Positions 30,221 through 40,159 of a stretch of DNA of 64,000 nt are shown here, piece by piece. The notes beneath the pieces were generated by a model. The model searched no databases. It was not told the DNA's origin and was given only the letters and a program-made list of their open reading frames with translations. The DNA comes from Climacium dendroides. Its lineage: Eukaryota > Streptophyta > Bryopsida > Hypnales > Climaciaceae. Where the stretch lies: assembly GCA_950106755.1 (NCBI GenBank), contig OX467086.1, positions 18,370,001-18,434,000 on the forward strand, read 5' to 3'. Positions within the stretch are counted from its first letter, which is position 1; every line of letters starts with the position of its first letter. Position numbers and translations under genes: made by a program.

Positions 30221-30260
30221 TACTCCCTCCGTCCTAAAATGATCTTTTTGTTGGACAAAA
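30221..30260. mobile_element. Stowaway-like MITE terminus (solo end)
   Basis: TACTCCCTCCGTCC followed by TAAAATGATCTTTTTG matches the conserved terminal sequence of Tc1/mariner-derived Stowaway MITEs, with the TA target dinucleotide at its edge. No matching inverted end was found downstream, so this is probably a truncated or solo terminus. Confidence 0.55.
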
Positions 30261-30488
30261 TGTTCCGAATCAAGGTTAAAAATAACATTTTAAAGACTTG
30301 TTTTGCACTATGAATAGAGTTTGAAGCACTCTTGGTGTCCAAGAAATTTTAAACTTCAAAGCCCTTTTCAAAGTGTAGTTTTGGAATATTGAGAAGTGGA
30401 ATTTGGGGAGCATTTTCAAAGAGCACCACTAGACATTTAATTATTGAGTGTGAGGTTTTCATTTTATGGGTATTTAGTACATGCCTAA

Positions 30489-30864
30489 GAGTATGCCCAC
30501 TTGTCTTACAAAAATATGGGCTAGCATTTTGCTAGACCTTCCATTTTGCAAGCCGAGGGAACAATGAACCTCACTGATTGCAAGCCGGGAGGCCAACTAG
30601 TGAGGTTATAATAAGTGGTCAAATTATTTTTGTAGTGGTCATTTTTAGTTTTGACAATATTAAAAGTTTTTATGATTGGATGGGAGGTTTTGGAAGGGGG
30701 ACCACTTGTATTTGTTGTTTTGCAAGCCGGTGGGTGGCTTGCAAAATGACCCCAATATACAAGCCCTCCCTCTTAAGAAGTCATCCGTTTTGCAAGACGG
30801 GTGGGACACTTTTGCAAGCCCCTTTTAAGAAGTCATCCATTTTGCAAGACAGGTGGGGATGCTC
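30489..30864. mobile_element. 376-bp PIF/Harbinger-type MITE, TAA target duplication
   Basis: The left end reads GAGTATGCCCACTTGTCTTA. The right end in reverse complement reads GAGCATCCCCACCTGTCTTG. TAA flanks the element on both sides (30486-30488 and 30865-30867). Subterminal copies of a TCATCCGTTTTGCAAGAC-like word repeat near the right end. It shares termini with the 788-bp element at 44323-45110. Confidence 0.75.
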
Positions 30865-31229
30865 TAAGACTATGTTTGGATCTCTATTTTGCCTCCCTTC
30901 ATCTCTTTCAATTGGGAAATACTCAAAGAGATGCAAAAAATAAGAATGAACAACGTTGATATCTACACCTACAATGAAGTGAGAGAGTTGCACAGGAAAG
31001 ACGAATCATCAAGTGAACCTTGTGCTGAGTGGCCTCAAATACAATTGATGCAGGAAAGAACTCCACTTGAATCAAAATCTAGAAGAGAATGCAATTGGAG
31101 ATGTTAAGCTGGTGTGCATGCATCCAATTCTCAATCTGTACTAATGTAAAAATAAAAGAAATTTTAGAATTCATTTCAACAACCAGCACAATAAAAATAT
31201 ACTCCGTACCAGAATTTGAGTGTCTTTAC

Positions 31230-31433
31230 CTCAGAAGGGAATGCAATTCGAGATGCTGGGTCGAACCACCATGAGGCGCTCCCCAGTCTTGTGATTTGCA
31301 GCACCGCACTGCAGCTCCAATGGGTCACTCGACTACTGCGGACACCAGCGTGGGTGGGTCCGATGATTTTGCACAGGCATGCGTTGTCGGTGTTGCCGCA
31401 CTCGACGCAAAGCGGAATCGGAATGCACGCCAT
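31230..31433 (-). CDS. Small Cys-motif protein, first coding exon (partial)
   Basis: An ATG in good context at 31433 starts MACIPIPLCVECG, with a paired-cysteine motif CVECGNTDNACLCK that resembles a small zinc knuckle. The opening resembles a family of short plant proteins I recall as MxCxPIPLCVECG-type. Later residues do not match that family, so an earlier donor (for example near 31335) is possible. The frame is open for 68 codons to a strong GAG/GTAAAG donor after 31230. The acceptor at 31139-31138 would add 18 codons ending in TAG. Just upstream of the ATG an AATTTCAG acceptor implies a leader intron. The 3' structure is uncertain. Confidence 0.45.
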
Positions 31434-31449
31434 CTTTAAAATGCACTGA

Positions 31450-32060
31450 AATTGATTATTAGCTCACATTCACCGATGTGAAGAGCACCTGGTATCAATC
31501 AAGCATTGCAATGATCTAGTCATGGCAATAGAAGTCATGCAATGGTAAACTAGGCAAAGCAAATTTGAATTTCTCTGAGAGATTCATGAATTCGTCTACG
31601 GTTTCTAAGTTGTGCAGGGTTTCTAATTGACTGCTGAAGCACGATTACCCTAACACATAACAGAGCTACAATGGAAAGAAAGTGTGAAATCTCGCAGTAG
31701 AAGTCAAGAGTTCTCACATCCTTGCATGATAGCTAGAATTTGCTGACTAAGAAAGAAGAGAATCTTGACACAATCTGACACCACTTGCTCCGTCCAAGAA
31801 CGATCGTAACAAAGTTTCAGAGTCACTGAGTTTCTGAGTCTGAGCATTAATTCCAGAAGAACTCGGCAAAACTGCAGGAACAAGACCTCCCACTATATAG
31901 TAAAGAGGCCCCAGAAAGCATTCACCACTACCCCAAATTCTCTCGAAGCACAAGACTGAAACAAACTCAACAATCATTAGCATTCGCAAGCACTTATCGA
32001 ACAAAAATTGAGACACCAGAGTAGAGCAAAAATTCCATCAGAGCTCGTGTTGGCACACCA
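31450..32060 (-). promoter_or_regulatory. Probable leader and promoter of the small Cys-motif gene
   Basis: The acceptor next to the ATG at 31433 implies an upstream non-coding exon. The open stretch 31747-32016 begins with GTG and shows no conserved motif, so I regard it as leader or flank rather than a protein. Confidence 0.35.
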
Positions 32061-32444
32061 GAGCAATCCATGTCGACACCACAGCAATGGAATGACCAGC
32101 TGGCTACACAAATTCTGGGCGGCTGGTCAGGTACGCAAATTCATGAAGTTCATGATGAAAAAAAGTCGCATGGTAAAAAGGCAATCAAAATTTCTGCGGA
32201 AAACAAATAATACAGTTGCACCCAACATCAGCATCAACATCAAGAAAAAGCACCGTCAAAATCAAGAGAGATCATACAAACCCGTAATATAACCACACGT
32301 AAGGTTCGGAGGCAACCAAAAATTGAGACTTTCCCTATTGATAGAATAGGTAAAAAAATACAAATTTACAACCCTGAGCAGGTAAAATAATAGTGTTGTA
32401 CAAGTCTAGTTTGGGAGCCATTTCGGCATTACACATTAGTACAC

Positions 32445-33866
32445 CTACAACAATTGCTGCACTATCCCTAGATTGAGCGTGTCACGCACCATGAGCACCA
32501 CACCAAACGCAAGCAAGAGCAGAATCCCCGACGACATGATCCCTTTTTCCAGGCCTTCCGGGAGCTTCTTCCCCCTTAGAGCCTCGAGCGCAATGAGAAA
32601 CAAATAGCCGCCATCCAAGGCCGGAAGAGGGAGCACATTTACAACCGCGAGGTTAATGTTCACAATTGCAGCAAACTGGAAAAGCCCTGCAATATCAGAG
32701 CGTGCCACTTCTGCACCCACTGCCACAATTGCCACCGGCCCCGAGAGCTTGTCTGCAGTCTGTGCAAAATTGAAGAACACTTGTTTCAGCCCTTCTGTCA
32801 CAGTGGTTGTGAGCCTCATGAACTCCTTGGATGCTTTTGCGACAGCCTCGCCGAGGTTGTTGACCTTCACTCTGTGCAAACTTGCATTTGTTGAGAGCTG
32901 TACTCCAATTTTTCCGGCTCCATCATAGGCCAGATCAGGAATAATTTTAATGTTTAAAAGGTCGGGAAATCCTGCACGACGAACCTCAAAATCAAGGGAC
33001 CTCCCTGGATTGTCCTTGATGGTATCCACAAGCTCGAAAACTGCACCCACATTCTTATCAAGAGTTCGCCCGCCTACTGATAACACCACATCTCCAGCCT
33101 CAAGTCCGCCTCGAGATGCAGCAGACTTGGCGATGATTTCTGGAATGATTACCCCAGGCAGATACTCCTGCTCCACTAAACCAACGGTAAGCACTTGCCC
33201 AAACAGTACCGAGTATGCAAAAATAATGTTGGCAATCACGCCAGCTGATATGACAAGGGCGCGAGCAGGGATTCCTCGATTCTTCAGCAAGTCTGGGTCA
33301 TCTGGTTGGAATCCCGAATTTGGATCGTCATCTGGAAATGCTACATAGCCTCCTAGAGGAATAGCCCTCAAGGAATACTCCACTTCTTTGCCCTGGTACT
33401 TTGCAAGGGTCGGTCCAAACCCGATAGCAAATTTGGTTACATGTATCCCTTGAAGCCTGGCTGCTAAGAAATGGCCGGCTTCGTGCACTGAGATGACGGC
33501 TGCCAACACTGCTATTGATTGTATTACAGATCCAGAGCCCTCCAACCCTGAAAAAATCCCGGGCAATCCAGCAAGTGCAAGTAAATACTTATGATTCCAA
33601 GCTTGGTTTCGAAAGTCTTCAGTTGATGATGCGAAAGATGTGGATTCTTCAAGGGTGGCATCTTCTTCTTCAGTGAATTCCTCTTCATCTCCAGCTGGTG
33701 CGAGCTCTGCAGGAGTATCATCTGGCAATGCTCGTTTGCTTGACGTCTCAAATGTCCGCAACCAAAGGTTTCTTCTTACTCGAGAACAACCTCTACTATG
33801 ATGACTTGAAGATGGAGAAAAAGAGCGTCTTGTGGCACCTGCAGGATGCTTTGTGAACCTTCTATC
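32445..33866 (-). CDS. Plastid-type M50 site-2 protease (RseP/ARASP-like), large exon
   Basis: This is a single 474-codon exon ending in TAA, entered by a CAATACAG acceptor (33868-33867) in phase 0. It carries the M50 zinc site HEAGH, then GFGPTLAKY, a PDZ region (GLEAGDVVLSVGGRTL) and the second metal motif NVLPLPALDGG. It ends in a TM segment (SSGILLLLAFGVVLMV). These match Arabidopsis ARASP and bacterial RseP intramembrane proteases of the inner envelope or thylakoid. A basic Ser-rich stretch and an acidic linker precede the catalytic part. There is no in-frame ATG in the exon before HEAGH, so translation must start in an upstream exon. The only candidate exons found upstream are those of plastid RPL11 (34441-35321), whose donor is phase-compatible. 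The joint model is 603 aa with HEAGH at about 258-262 and the LDG Asp at about 548. Confidence 0.93.
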   Translation of the reverse strand, partial: DRRFTKHPAGATRRSFSPSSSHHSRGCSRVRRNLWLRTFETSSKRALPDDTPAELAPAGDEEEFTEEEDATLEESTSFASSTEDFRNQAWNHKYLLALAGLPGIFSGLEGSGSVIQSIAVLAAVISVHEAGHFLAARLQGIHVTKFAIGFGPTLAKYQGKEVEYSLRAIPLGGYVAFPDDDPNSGFQPDDPDLLKNRGIPARALVISAGVIANIIFAYSVLFGQVLTVGLVEQEYLPGVIIPEIIAKSAASRGGLEAGDVVLSVGGRTLDKNVGAVFELVDTIKDNPGRSLDFEVRRAGFPDLLNIKIIPDLAYDGAGKIGVQLSTNASLHRVKVNNLGEAVAKASKEFMRLTTTVTEGLKQVFFNFAQTADKLSGPVAIVAVGAEVARSDIAGLFQFAAIVNINLAVVNVLPLPALDGGYLFLIALEALRGKKLPEGLEKGIMSSGILLLLAFGVVLMVRDTLNLGIVQQLL

Positions 33867-34395
33867 CTGTATTGAGAATTACAGGTTTACCCATTAATGA
33901 CACTGTCATGAATTTCACCTCACAGAAAGAATACTACCTAGATTCATCTACTAATTTGATTCAGGGGAATACTGACAAGAACGTCGATCAATTCAAGAAT
34001 GAAGTAGTGAATTTTTTCTTGTTAGAGACTAGATGTCGCATTAGGTCAGTACGTATTTAGGATTTTTTGAATATGACAATTGTGCAAGAGCTCCAGCATT
34101 AAAACATACCCTCAGTTGAACTCAACTTGAGAATCGAACATTGAAAATTCACAACGTATTTATATATTATGCACATTAGACCTAATTTAGAGCATCGGAA
34201 TCCTCTTGAAAATGAGGACAAGAACCACATTCAGAGAAAATTCCATTCTTATTAGAGAATCACTCAAGCCATCCGAAAACCACGCGACTTGGTCCCTACC
34301 TTTAACAAGCATGCAATTCACTTTACAAATATCTAGAACTTTACTGAGGAGAATATTAACAAAAACTTCGATCAATGCACACACAAATAGCTTAC
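33851..34395. repeat. Duplicated intron block, copy A
   Basis: This covers most of the intron between L11 exon 2 and the M50 exon plus the first 16 bases of the M50 exon. It is repeated at 35357-35895 with scattered substitutions and small indels. The shared edge at TTGTGAACC is sharp. Confidence 0.85.
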
Positions 34396-34440
34396 TAACA
34401 TTGAGACAACGGAAATGGACGAGGTATTTAGAGTCCATAC

Positions 34441-35321
34441 ATCAAAAACGGTGACCTCAATGGGAATAATGTAGCCAGGCTTGTCAGCAGTCTTGGCATT
34501 GTACTCCTTGCAAAATGCCATAATGTTAACACCCTTGGAACCAAGAGCAGGACCAACGGGAGGCCCAGGGGTGGCCTTTCTAGCTTCCAACGCCAGCTTC
34601 ACAATTCCAACCACTGCAATCCCCCCCACCAAACAAAAACCTCGACCGTTTCACTTACAAGTCCCAAGCAAGAAATCAAAACCCAAGTAAGAAATTACAA
34701 ATCACAATCCAATGTACATTCTACCCCCCCTGACCCGTTCAATCTGACTGCTTGGGAGACAGTCATATTACAGGTCAAATAGTGTGAATGTGAGACTATT
34801 GTACTACAAGCAAAGATACAATGGCAAGTGTGCAAGATATTCTAACCCTCTTAATTCAAACCCTCTCAATCTGGCTGCTTGTGAGACAGTCATATTAAGG
34901 GACAAATAGTTTGAATGTGAGACAATTGTGCTACAAGATATGGCAAGTATGCAAGATATTCTCAAATGTCATTCACGAGAGTCAGATTCAAGGGTTTGCA
35001 TGCATAACCTAATGTAGGTATGAACATCCTCAATGCCAAGAACTGAAACCAACCCCACAAAAAGCTCAATATCCTCATGCCCTAGTTCTCCAAGCAATTC
35101 ATACCTTTCTTGGCCTTTCCCGAAGGCTTCGGAGGCGCCATAGGCACGACGTGCAACGACTTGCACAATGGCATTGACACCACGGCAGCAGCCCGGAATG
35201 CGAAATTGTTGAGTCCGCAGGAGGAGGACGACGAGAGCCTGGCAGTACAAGGAAGGACCAACGACGCCAGATTGGAATCCAAGCTGGTGCCGGAGAGAGC
35301 GGTTCCACAGGCAGCCGCCAT
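34441..35321 (-). CDS. Plastid ribosomal protein L11, exons 1-2 only (5' part of chimera with M50)
   Basis: Exon 1 (35321-35105) encodes a Ser/Ala-rich plastid transit peptide ending [12 protein letters not shown]. Exon 2 (34613-34441) encodes the L11 N-terminal domain ([48 protein letters not shown]). The model fits plant PRPL11 up to the usual exon boundary. The rest of L11 (the RNA-binding C-terminal domain with the TPPAS/LLLKAAG region) is absent from this window. The GTATGG donor leads in phase 0 to the acceptor of the M50 exon, whose first codons (DRRFT) resemble the L11 continuation DRSFT. A TTGCAG acceptor 10 bases before the ATG suggests a leader intron. This is either the 5' half of a chimeric L11-M50 gene or a truncated L11 duplicate. 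Confidence 0.85.
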
Positions 35322-35356
35322 GGTGGAAGGCCTGCAAAGAACAACAACAACCGGAA

Positions 35357-35895
35357 TTGTGAACCTTCTATCATGTACTCAGAATTACAGGTTTACCCAT
35401 AAACGACACTGGCGTGAATTTCACCTCACAGAAAGAATACTATCTCAATTCATCTACTAATTGATACTACCTCAATTCGTCTAGTAATTTGATTGAGGAG
35501 AATATTGACAAGAACGTCGATCGATTCAAGAATGAAGTAGTGATCCTTTCTCGTTAGAGACTATACGTCGCATTAGGTCATTACGTATTTAAAATATATT
35601 GAATATGACAATTGTGCAAGAGCTCCAGCGCTAAAACATACCCTCAGTTGAAGTTGAACTCACCCTGAGAGTCAAACATTGAAAATTCACACATTGAAAA
35701 CATCGGAATCCTCCTGAAAATGAGGACAAGACCACATTCAGAAAAAATTCCATTCTTATTAGAGAAACTACTGAAAACCACGCGAGTTGGTTCCCTACCT
35801 TTAACAAGCATGCAATTCACTTTACAAATTATCTAGAACTCTACTGAGAATAATATCAACAAAATCTTCGATTACTGCACACACAAATGGCATTG
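35357..35895. repeat. Duplicated intron block, copy B
   Basis: This second copy of the 33851-34395 block lies just upstream of L11 exon 1. The splice acceptor AG of copy A is replaced (CAG versus CAT), so this copy should not splice there. The 1506-bp offset fits one tandem duplication whose unit contained L11 exons 1-2. Confidence 0.85.
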
Positions 35896-36647
35896 AGTCA
35901 ACGGTGATAGTGAGTCAACGGTGACACAACTAACAGCAGAAAATGCTCCAATACCGTTCAAATTCGAAGGCAATGAAAATTCTGAAAGCGCGACAATAGA
36001 ACCAAGACCTACGGAGTGATTGATACAGCCACACACCTTAACATTCACAAACCGCAACACTTACATACTCAAAGCTACAAAGTGCGAGTCTCTGGCGAAA
36101 CCAAAGTTTGAAAAGGTTCAAGGCTATCCTTGTTTTCGGCATCGTAGACATTTTGAAGAGATCAAAATTAATGAAAGTTCGTTATGCTTCTTACACTTTG
36201 CGAAATCACTAACCTAACTGAATCCTAATTAGGGTTTGAAAGAGCCATTCCATCTCTGAGACAACTACCTACAGGTAATCTCCTCTAGAAAATTCTCCAA
36301 CCGTAAAATTTAAAGCAAAATCTCACAATATGTCCATTCTAATAAGTTCCTTAGCTTTCCGACAGACGCGAATTACCCTTTCTTTTCAAATTCAGCTCAA
36401 AGGAAGGTTACTCAAAAGAAATTGCGATAAAATCCGAAAGACAAGGGAGCACCAAATTCCTAGAAAAAAACATACAAGGAGTGCTAAATTTATCCACTTG
36501 AAACGACATGCTCGAGTACCGAAATTCAAATTCACAACTGACCTCCAATCCACATAGAAAAAACAATGAAAGGGACACACCGTGAATCTTCAAAACTCTG
36601 AAGTCAAGCCCTAAACCCCAAATTTCTTGGTCTTGTTTGCAGAATTT
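35896..36647. other. Upstream flank of the L11/M50 gene, no exon resolved
   Basis: Moderately AT-rich DNA beyond duplication copy B. The exons expected if the whole unit had been retained are not visible. No other feature was recognised. Confidence 0.45.
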
Positions 36648-36857
36648 TCACGTCTCCTTGCAAATCTTCACGTTTGCAATCAACCACAAGCTCTCCTGGA
36701 GCTTGAAGTCGGCCCGGCCCTGCAACGAAGAGACAGAGAGCGACAAGGCGACGCTCCCGTCTACGATTCCTGGCAGGCTGAGGTTCGGCCACCAAGGTGG
36801 ATAACAAGGTGCCCACCAATCGAGCGCTGTGGGGTCTGTTACGAAATGTGCATTTTA
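36648..36857 (-). other. GC-rich, coding-looking island of unknown role
   Basis: The - strand frame ending in TGA at 36648 is open for about 70 codons and reads like protein (ALDWWAPCYPPWWPNLSLPG, GRADFKLQESLWLIANVKIC). It has no ATG. A strong polypyrimidine-TTGCAG acceptor lies inside it at about 36717. It could be a leader exon or CpG-rich promoter of the L11/M50 gene, or a gene fragment. Confidence 0.3.
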
Positions 36858-37079
36858 AGCAATCTCCTTAACAACAATTTTTGCACATTGGTGAAGGACT
36901 ATGGATGAAAATGCAAGTGGTTCCATAATTTTTGGATGCATTGAGAAGTAGTTGTGAATTTTCAAAGATGCAAGGTGTTAAAAGTGTCATGTCGGTGATG
37001 TCAAAATGCATTTAATACACATGAAGAAATGACATTGCAGTAGTAGTATTAAAACAGGTTTTAGGAAAGACAATAATCC

Positions 37080-37835
37080 CTTGAGTTCTTTGACTATGTT
37101 TTCAACAAAAACACCCCAAAACTACCATTTCTAGTACAAGTACCAAATTTTGAAAAAAAAAAAAAAACATTTTTAGACACATGTAGGACATTAGATGAAA
37201 TTTTGGATGTTAGTGGGTTGCAAGTTCCTACAAGTTCTGGATTGTGGGAACTCTATTGCAACAATTTGACGTGGCCAAATGATTGCCACATCAAATAATA
37301 ATTTAAAAATTAATATTTTAATACTTCTTGAAAAAAATTAATCTTTTAATTTTTTAATTTTTAATAATTTTTTAATAATTTTTAATTTTGGTCAACAATG
37401 GCTAGTTTCCAAAATGGGGAACAAGCTTGAAATAGCCTTGTTCGATAGCTAAAAAACATCTAATGTCTTGTAGTATGCTAACCTGAGGTTAGCATACTAG
37501 TCTAGGAAAAAATTCAGAAATTTCCATCGTGTGGATTGCAAGATATTAGCATTTGAATTGATAAAGATCCTTTTTTTGCCATGTAAAAAACCTAGCAACT
37601 TCACTTCACAAGGTCACATTGGTATGAAAAATGAATATCCAAAATGGTGTTGCTTCTTTGGATTCATTCTTCAAGACAAGTTGGCTACATCCTTGAAAAT
37701 TTTCAAATCATTTGAAATTGTATAATATACAGGAAAAAAATAGTAAATAGAAAGAAGTAGAAAATGATTCAAAATACAAATTTGTTAAGAATTTAGTTAT
37801 GGAATTAAAAAGTGTCAATCCCAATGGTTGCAATG
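37080..37835. repeat. Dispersed repeat, copy 2, with internal insertion
   Basis: This is the same word order as at 21.88-22.36 kb. It is split by about 300 bp (37.19-37.50 kb) of a second repeat type, which also occurs at about 1.43-1.67 kb. A 29-bp near-perfect palindrome (37471-37499) marks the right edge of the insertion. Confidence 0.6.
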
Positions 37836-37910
37836 TTTTTATGGTTCCCAAATTCTAATTACGTTTGTATTTTCATAAGGTACTACATATATACATGTGA
37901 AGTTATGAAT

Positions 37911-39044
37911 ATGGCGGACGAGGGTACATCCAAGCGATCTGAAAACTTCAGTATCAATGACGAAATCCAATTGTGTAGGAATTGGATGCACATCAGCCAA
38001 GATCCCATTGTGGAAATAGGACAAAAGTCAGGAAAATTCTGGGAGAGAACAACTCAACATTACATGCACGCACTTGGGCAAGGTAAGTTTCACAAAAGTT
38101 GGTCTTCTAGTTCTATATATATTACACCAATCAATTTGAAAGTTGTTTTCTTGGTCCCTTCTAAATTATAAATGATTAGTTAATTAGGTGCCATCAAATG
38201 ATCGGTCAAGTCATTGGAGACCAAGTTTGGTAATATGAAGGTCGAATGCATGAAATTCAATGCATGTGTATCAACTGTAAGGGCATTAGATGAATCTGGT
38301 ACAAGTGAGAGTGATATTATAGACAAGGCTTTACAACTCTATAAAAACAAGCATGGGAATAAGAAGAAAAAATTTTCATTTATGCATTGCTATGCGGTTG
38401 TCGAAGCCAATACAACTTTTTTTGAGCCCACAAAAGGAGGAGGAAAAATCCTAGGGAAGTGGGCACATTCTCAACGAGATGTTCCATCAAATATAGTACC
38501 TTTCAACCCATGCTCTTTTCCAAGTCCTGGTGCTGGTCCAAGAGCCATAGGTCCTAATGCCCCAAGTCCTAGCATAGGTACATTTCCTAGCAAACCAATG
38601 GGTACGAAACAAGCCAAAAGGTTGAAAGTAGATGAGAATGCGAGGGTGTACACTCTTCATCGAATAGCAGAAGCTGCTTTGTCTCTATCCACAAATGTAG
38701 CAGAGAGGAACAAACTCTTAGTACAACAAATATAGTGTTCAATGGATCAAAATGACTTAACCCTTTTTAAAGAAGCTAGGAACTTAGACCCAGCTTTAAC
38801 AGATAGGTACTTTTGACTACATATGCAGAAAGCAATCACATGTATGGAAGAATGAGTATCCCTTCAATGTACCAATAAGCAGAGGACCCCTGAACCACCA
38901 ACAAATTTGCTAACATTGCGTTCTCGTATAATAGACCTTGAAACTCTTCCAGAAAAAGAAGAAGAAGAGGAAGAAGAAGAAGGAGAAGAAGAAGATCCAT
39001 ATGAATATGCAGAGGAGAGTGTTTACCCTCAACGACATGAGTGA
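37911..39044 (+). pseudogene. PIF/Harbinger ORF1 (trihelix/NAM-associated type), nonsense-riddled copy
   Basis: The ATG at 37911 opens a trihelix-like domain (FSINDEIQLCRNWMHISQDP, FWERTTQHYMHALGQG). A GT-AG intron follows (38083-38187), then the NAM-associated C-terminal region (ESDIIDKALQLYKNKHG, FSFMHCYAVVEANTTFFEP). A poly-Glu tail ends at the TGA at 39042. In-frame stops interrupt it at 38199 (TGA), 38733 (TAG), 38814 (TGA) and 38853 (TGA). The inverted copy keeps CGA, CAG and CGA at the first, second and fourth of these. Such proteins partner the DDE transposase of PIF/Harbinger elements. It is clearly non-functional. Confidence 0.85.
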
Positions 39045-39093
39045 AGTAGAAAAGGCTTTAGTTTCTAGGAACGAATGTTGATTTGAAGATGTT

Positions 39094-40158
39094 GGTGGTT
39101 TAGGAGTTCTTTGCTTATTGGTACTTTGAAGGGATACTCGTTCTTCCAGACATGTGACTACTTCCTACATACGTAGTCAGAAGTACCTATTTGTTAAAGT
39201 TGGGTCTAAGTTCCTAGCTTCTTTAAAATGGGTCAAGTCATTCTGATCCATTAAACACTGTACTTGTTGTGCTAGGAATTTGTTCCTCTCCACTACATCT
39301 GTAGATAGAGTGAAACAGCTTTTGTTGTTCGACAAAGAGTGTACACCCTTGCATTTTCATCTGCTTTCAAGCTTTTGGCTTGTTTCATACCCACTGGTCT
39401 ACTAGGAAATGTACGTATACTAGGACTTGGGGCATTAGGACCTATGGCACTTGGACCAGCAATAGGACTTGGAAAAGAGCCTGGGTTGAAAGGTACTATA
39501 CTTGACGGAACATCTCGTTGAGAATGTACCCACTTCCCTAGGGTTTTTCCTCTTTCTCCTTTTGTGGGCTTAAAAAAAGTTGGATTGGCTTTGACAACCG
39601 CTAGCAATGCATGAACGGAATTTTTTTTTCTTATTTCTATACTTGTTTTTATAGAGTTGTAAAGCCTTGTCCATAATATCAGTCTCACTCGTACCAGATT
39701 CATCTACAGTTGATACACATGCATTGAATTTCAATCATTCGGCGTTAATATTACCAAACTTGGTCTCTAGTGACTTGACCGATCGTTTGATGGCACCTAA
39801 TTAACTAATCATTTATAAATTAGAAGGGAACAAGAAAACAATTTTCAAATTGATTGGTGTAATATACATAGAACTGAAAGACCAACTTTTGTGAAGCTTA
39901 CCTTGCCCAAGTGCGTGCATGTAATGTTGAGTTGTTCTCTCCTAGAATTTTCCTGACTTCTATCCTATCCCCACAATGGGATCTTGGGTGATGTGCATCC
40001 AATTCCTGCATAGTTGGATTTTGTCATTGATACTGAAGTTTTCAGATTGCTTGGATGTACCCTCGTCCGCCATATTCATAACTTCACGTGTATATACCTA
40101 CTACCTTATGAAAATACAAATGTAATTAGAATTCGAGAACCATAAAAAAAAATGCAAA
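39094..40158 (-). pseudogene. Inverted second copy of the PIF/Harbinger ORF1
   Basis: This is the reverse complement of 37827-38907, starting at an ATG at 40073. It keeps the Arg codon that is a stop in the + copy. It has its own lesions: a TGA where the + copy reads TGCATG, a 9-bp deletion, a 1-bp deletion near 39320 that shifts frame, and TAG in place of CAG near the 3' end. The two copies form a long hairpin-capable pair separated by about 190 bp. Confidence 0.85.
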
Positions 40159-40159
40159 A

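Noticed and set aside
35099..35374. An ATG frame overlapping L11 exon 1 in another register (MIEGSQFRLLLFF)
   Set aside because: It runs through the leader-intron acceptor and the transit-peptide exon out of frame. The L11 frame explains the sequence better.
38940..38990. A GAA/AAG microsatellite
   Set aside because: It is in frame with the ORF1 pseudogene and encodes its poly-Glu tail, so it is treated as part of that pseudogene, not as a separate repeat.
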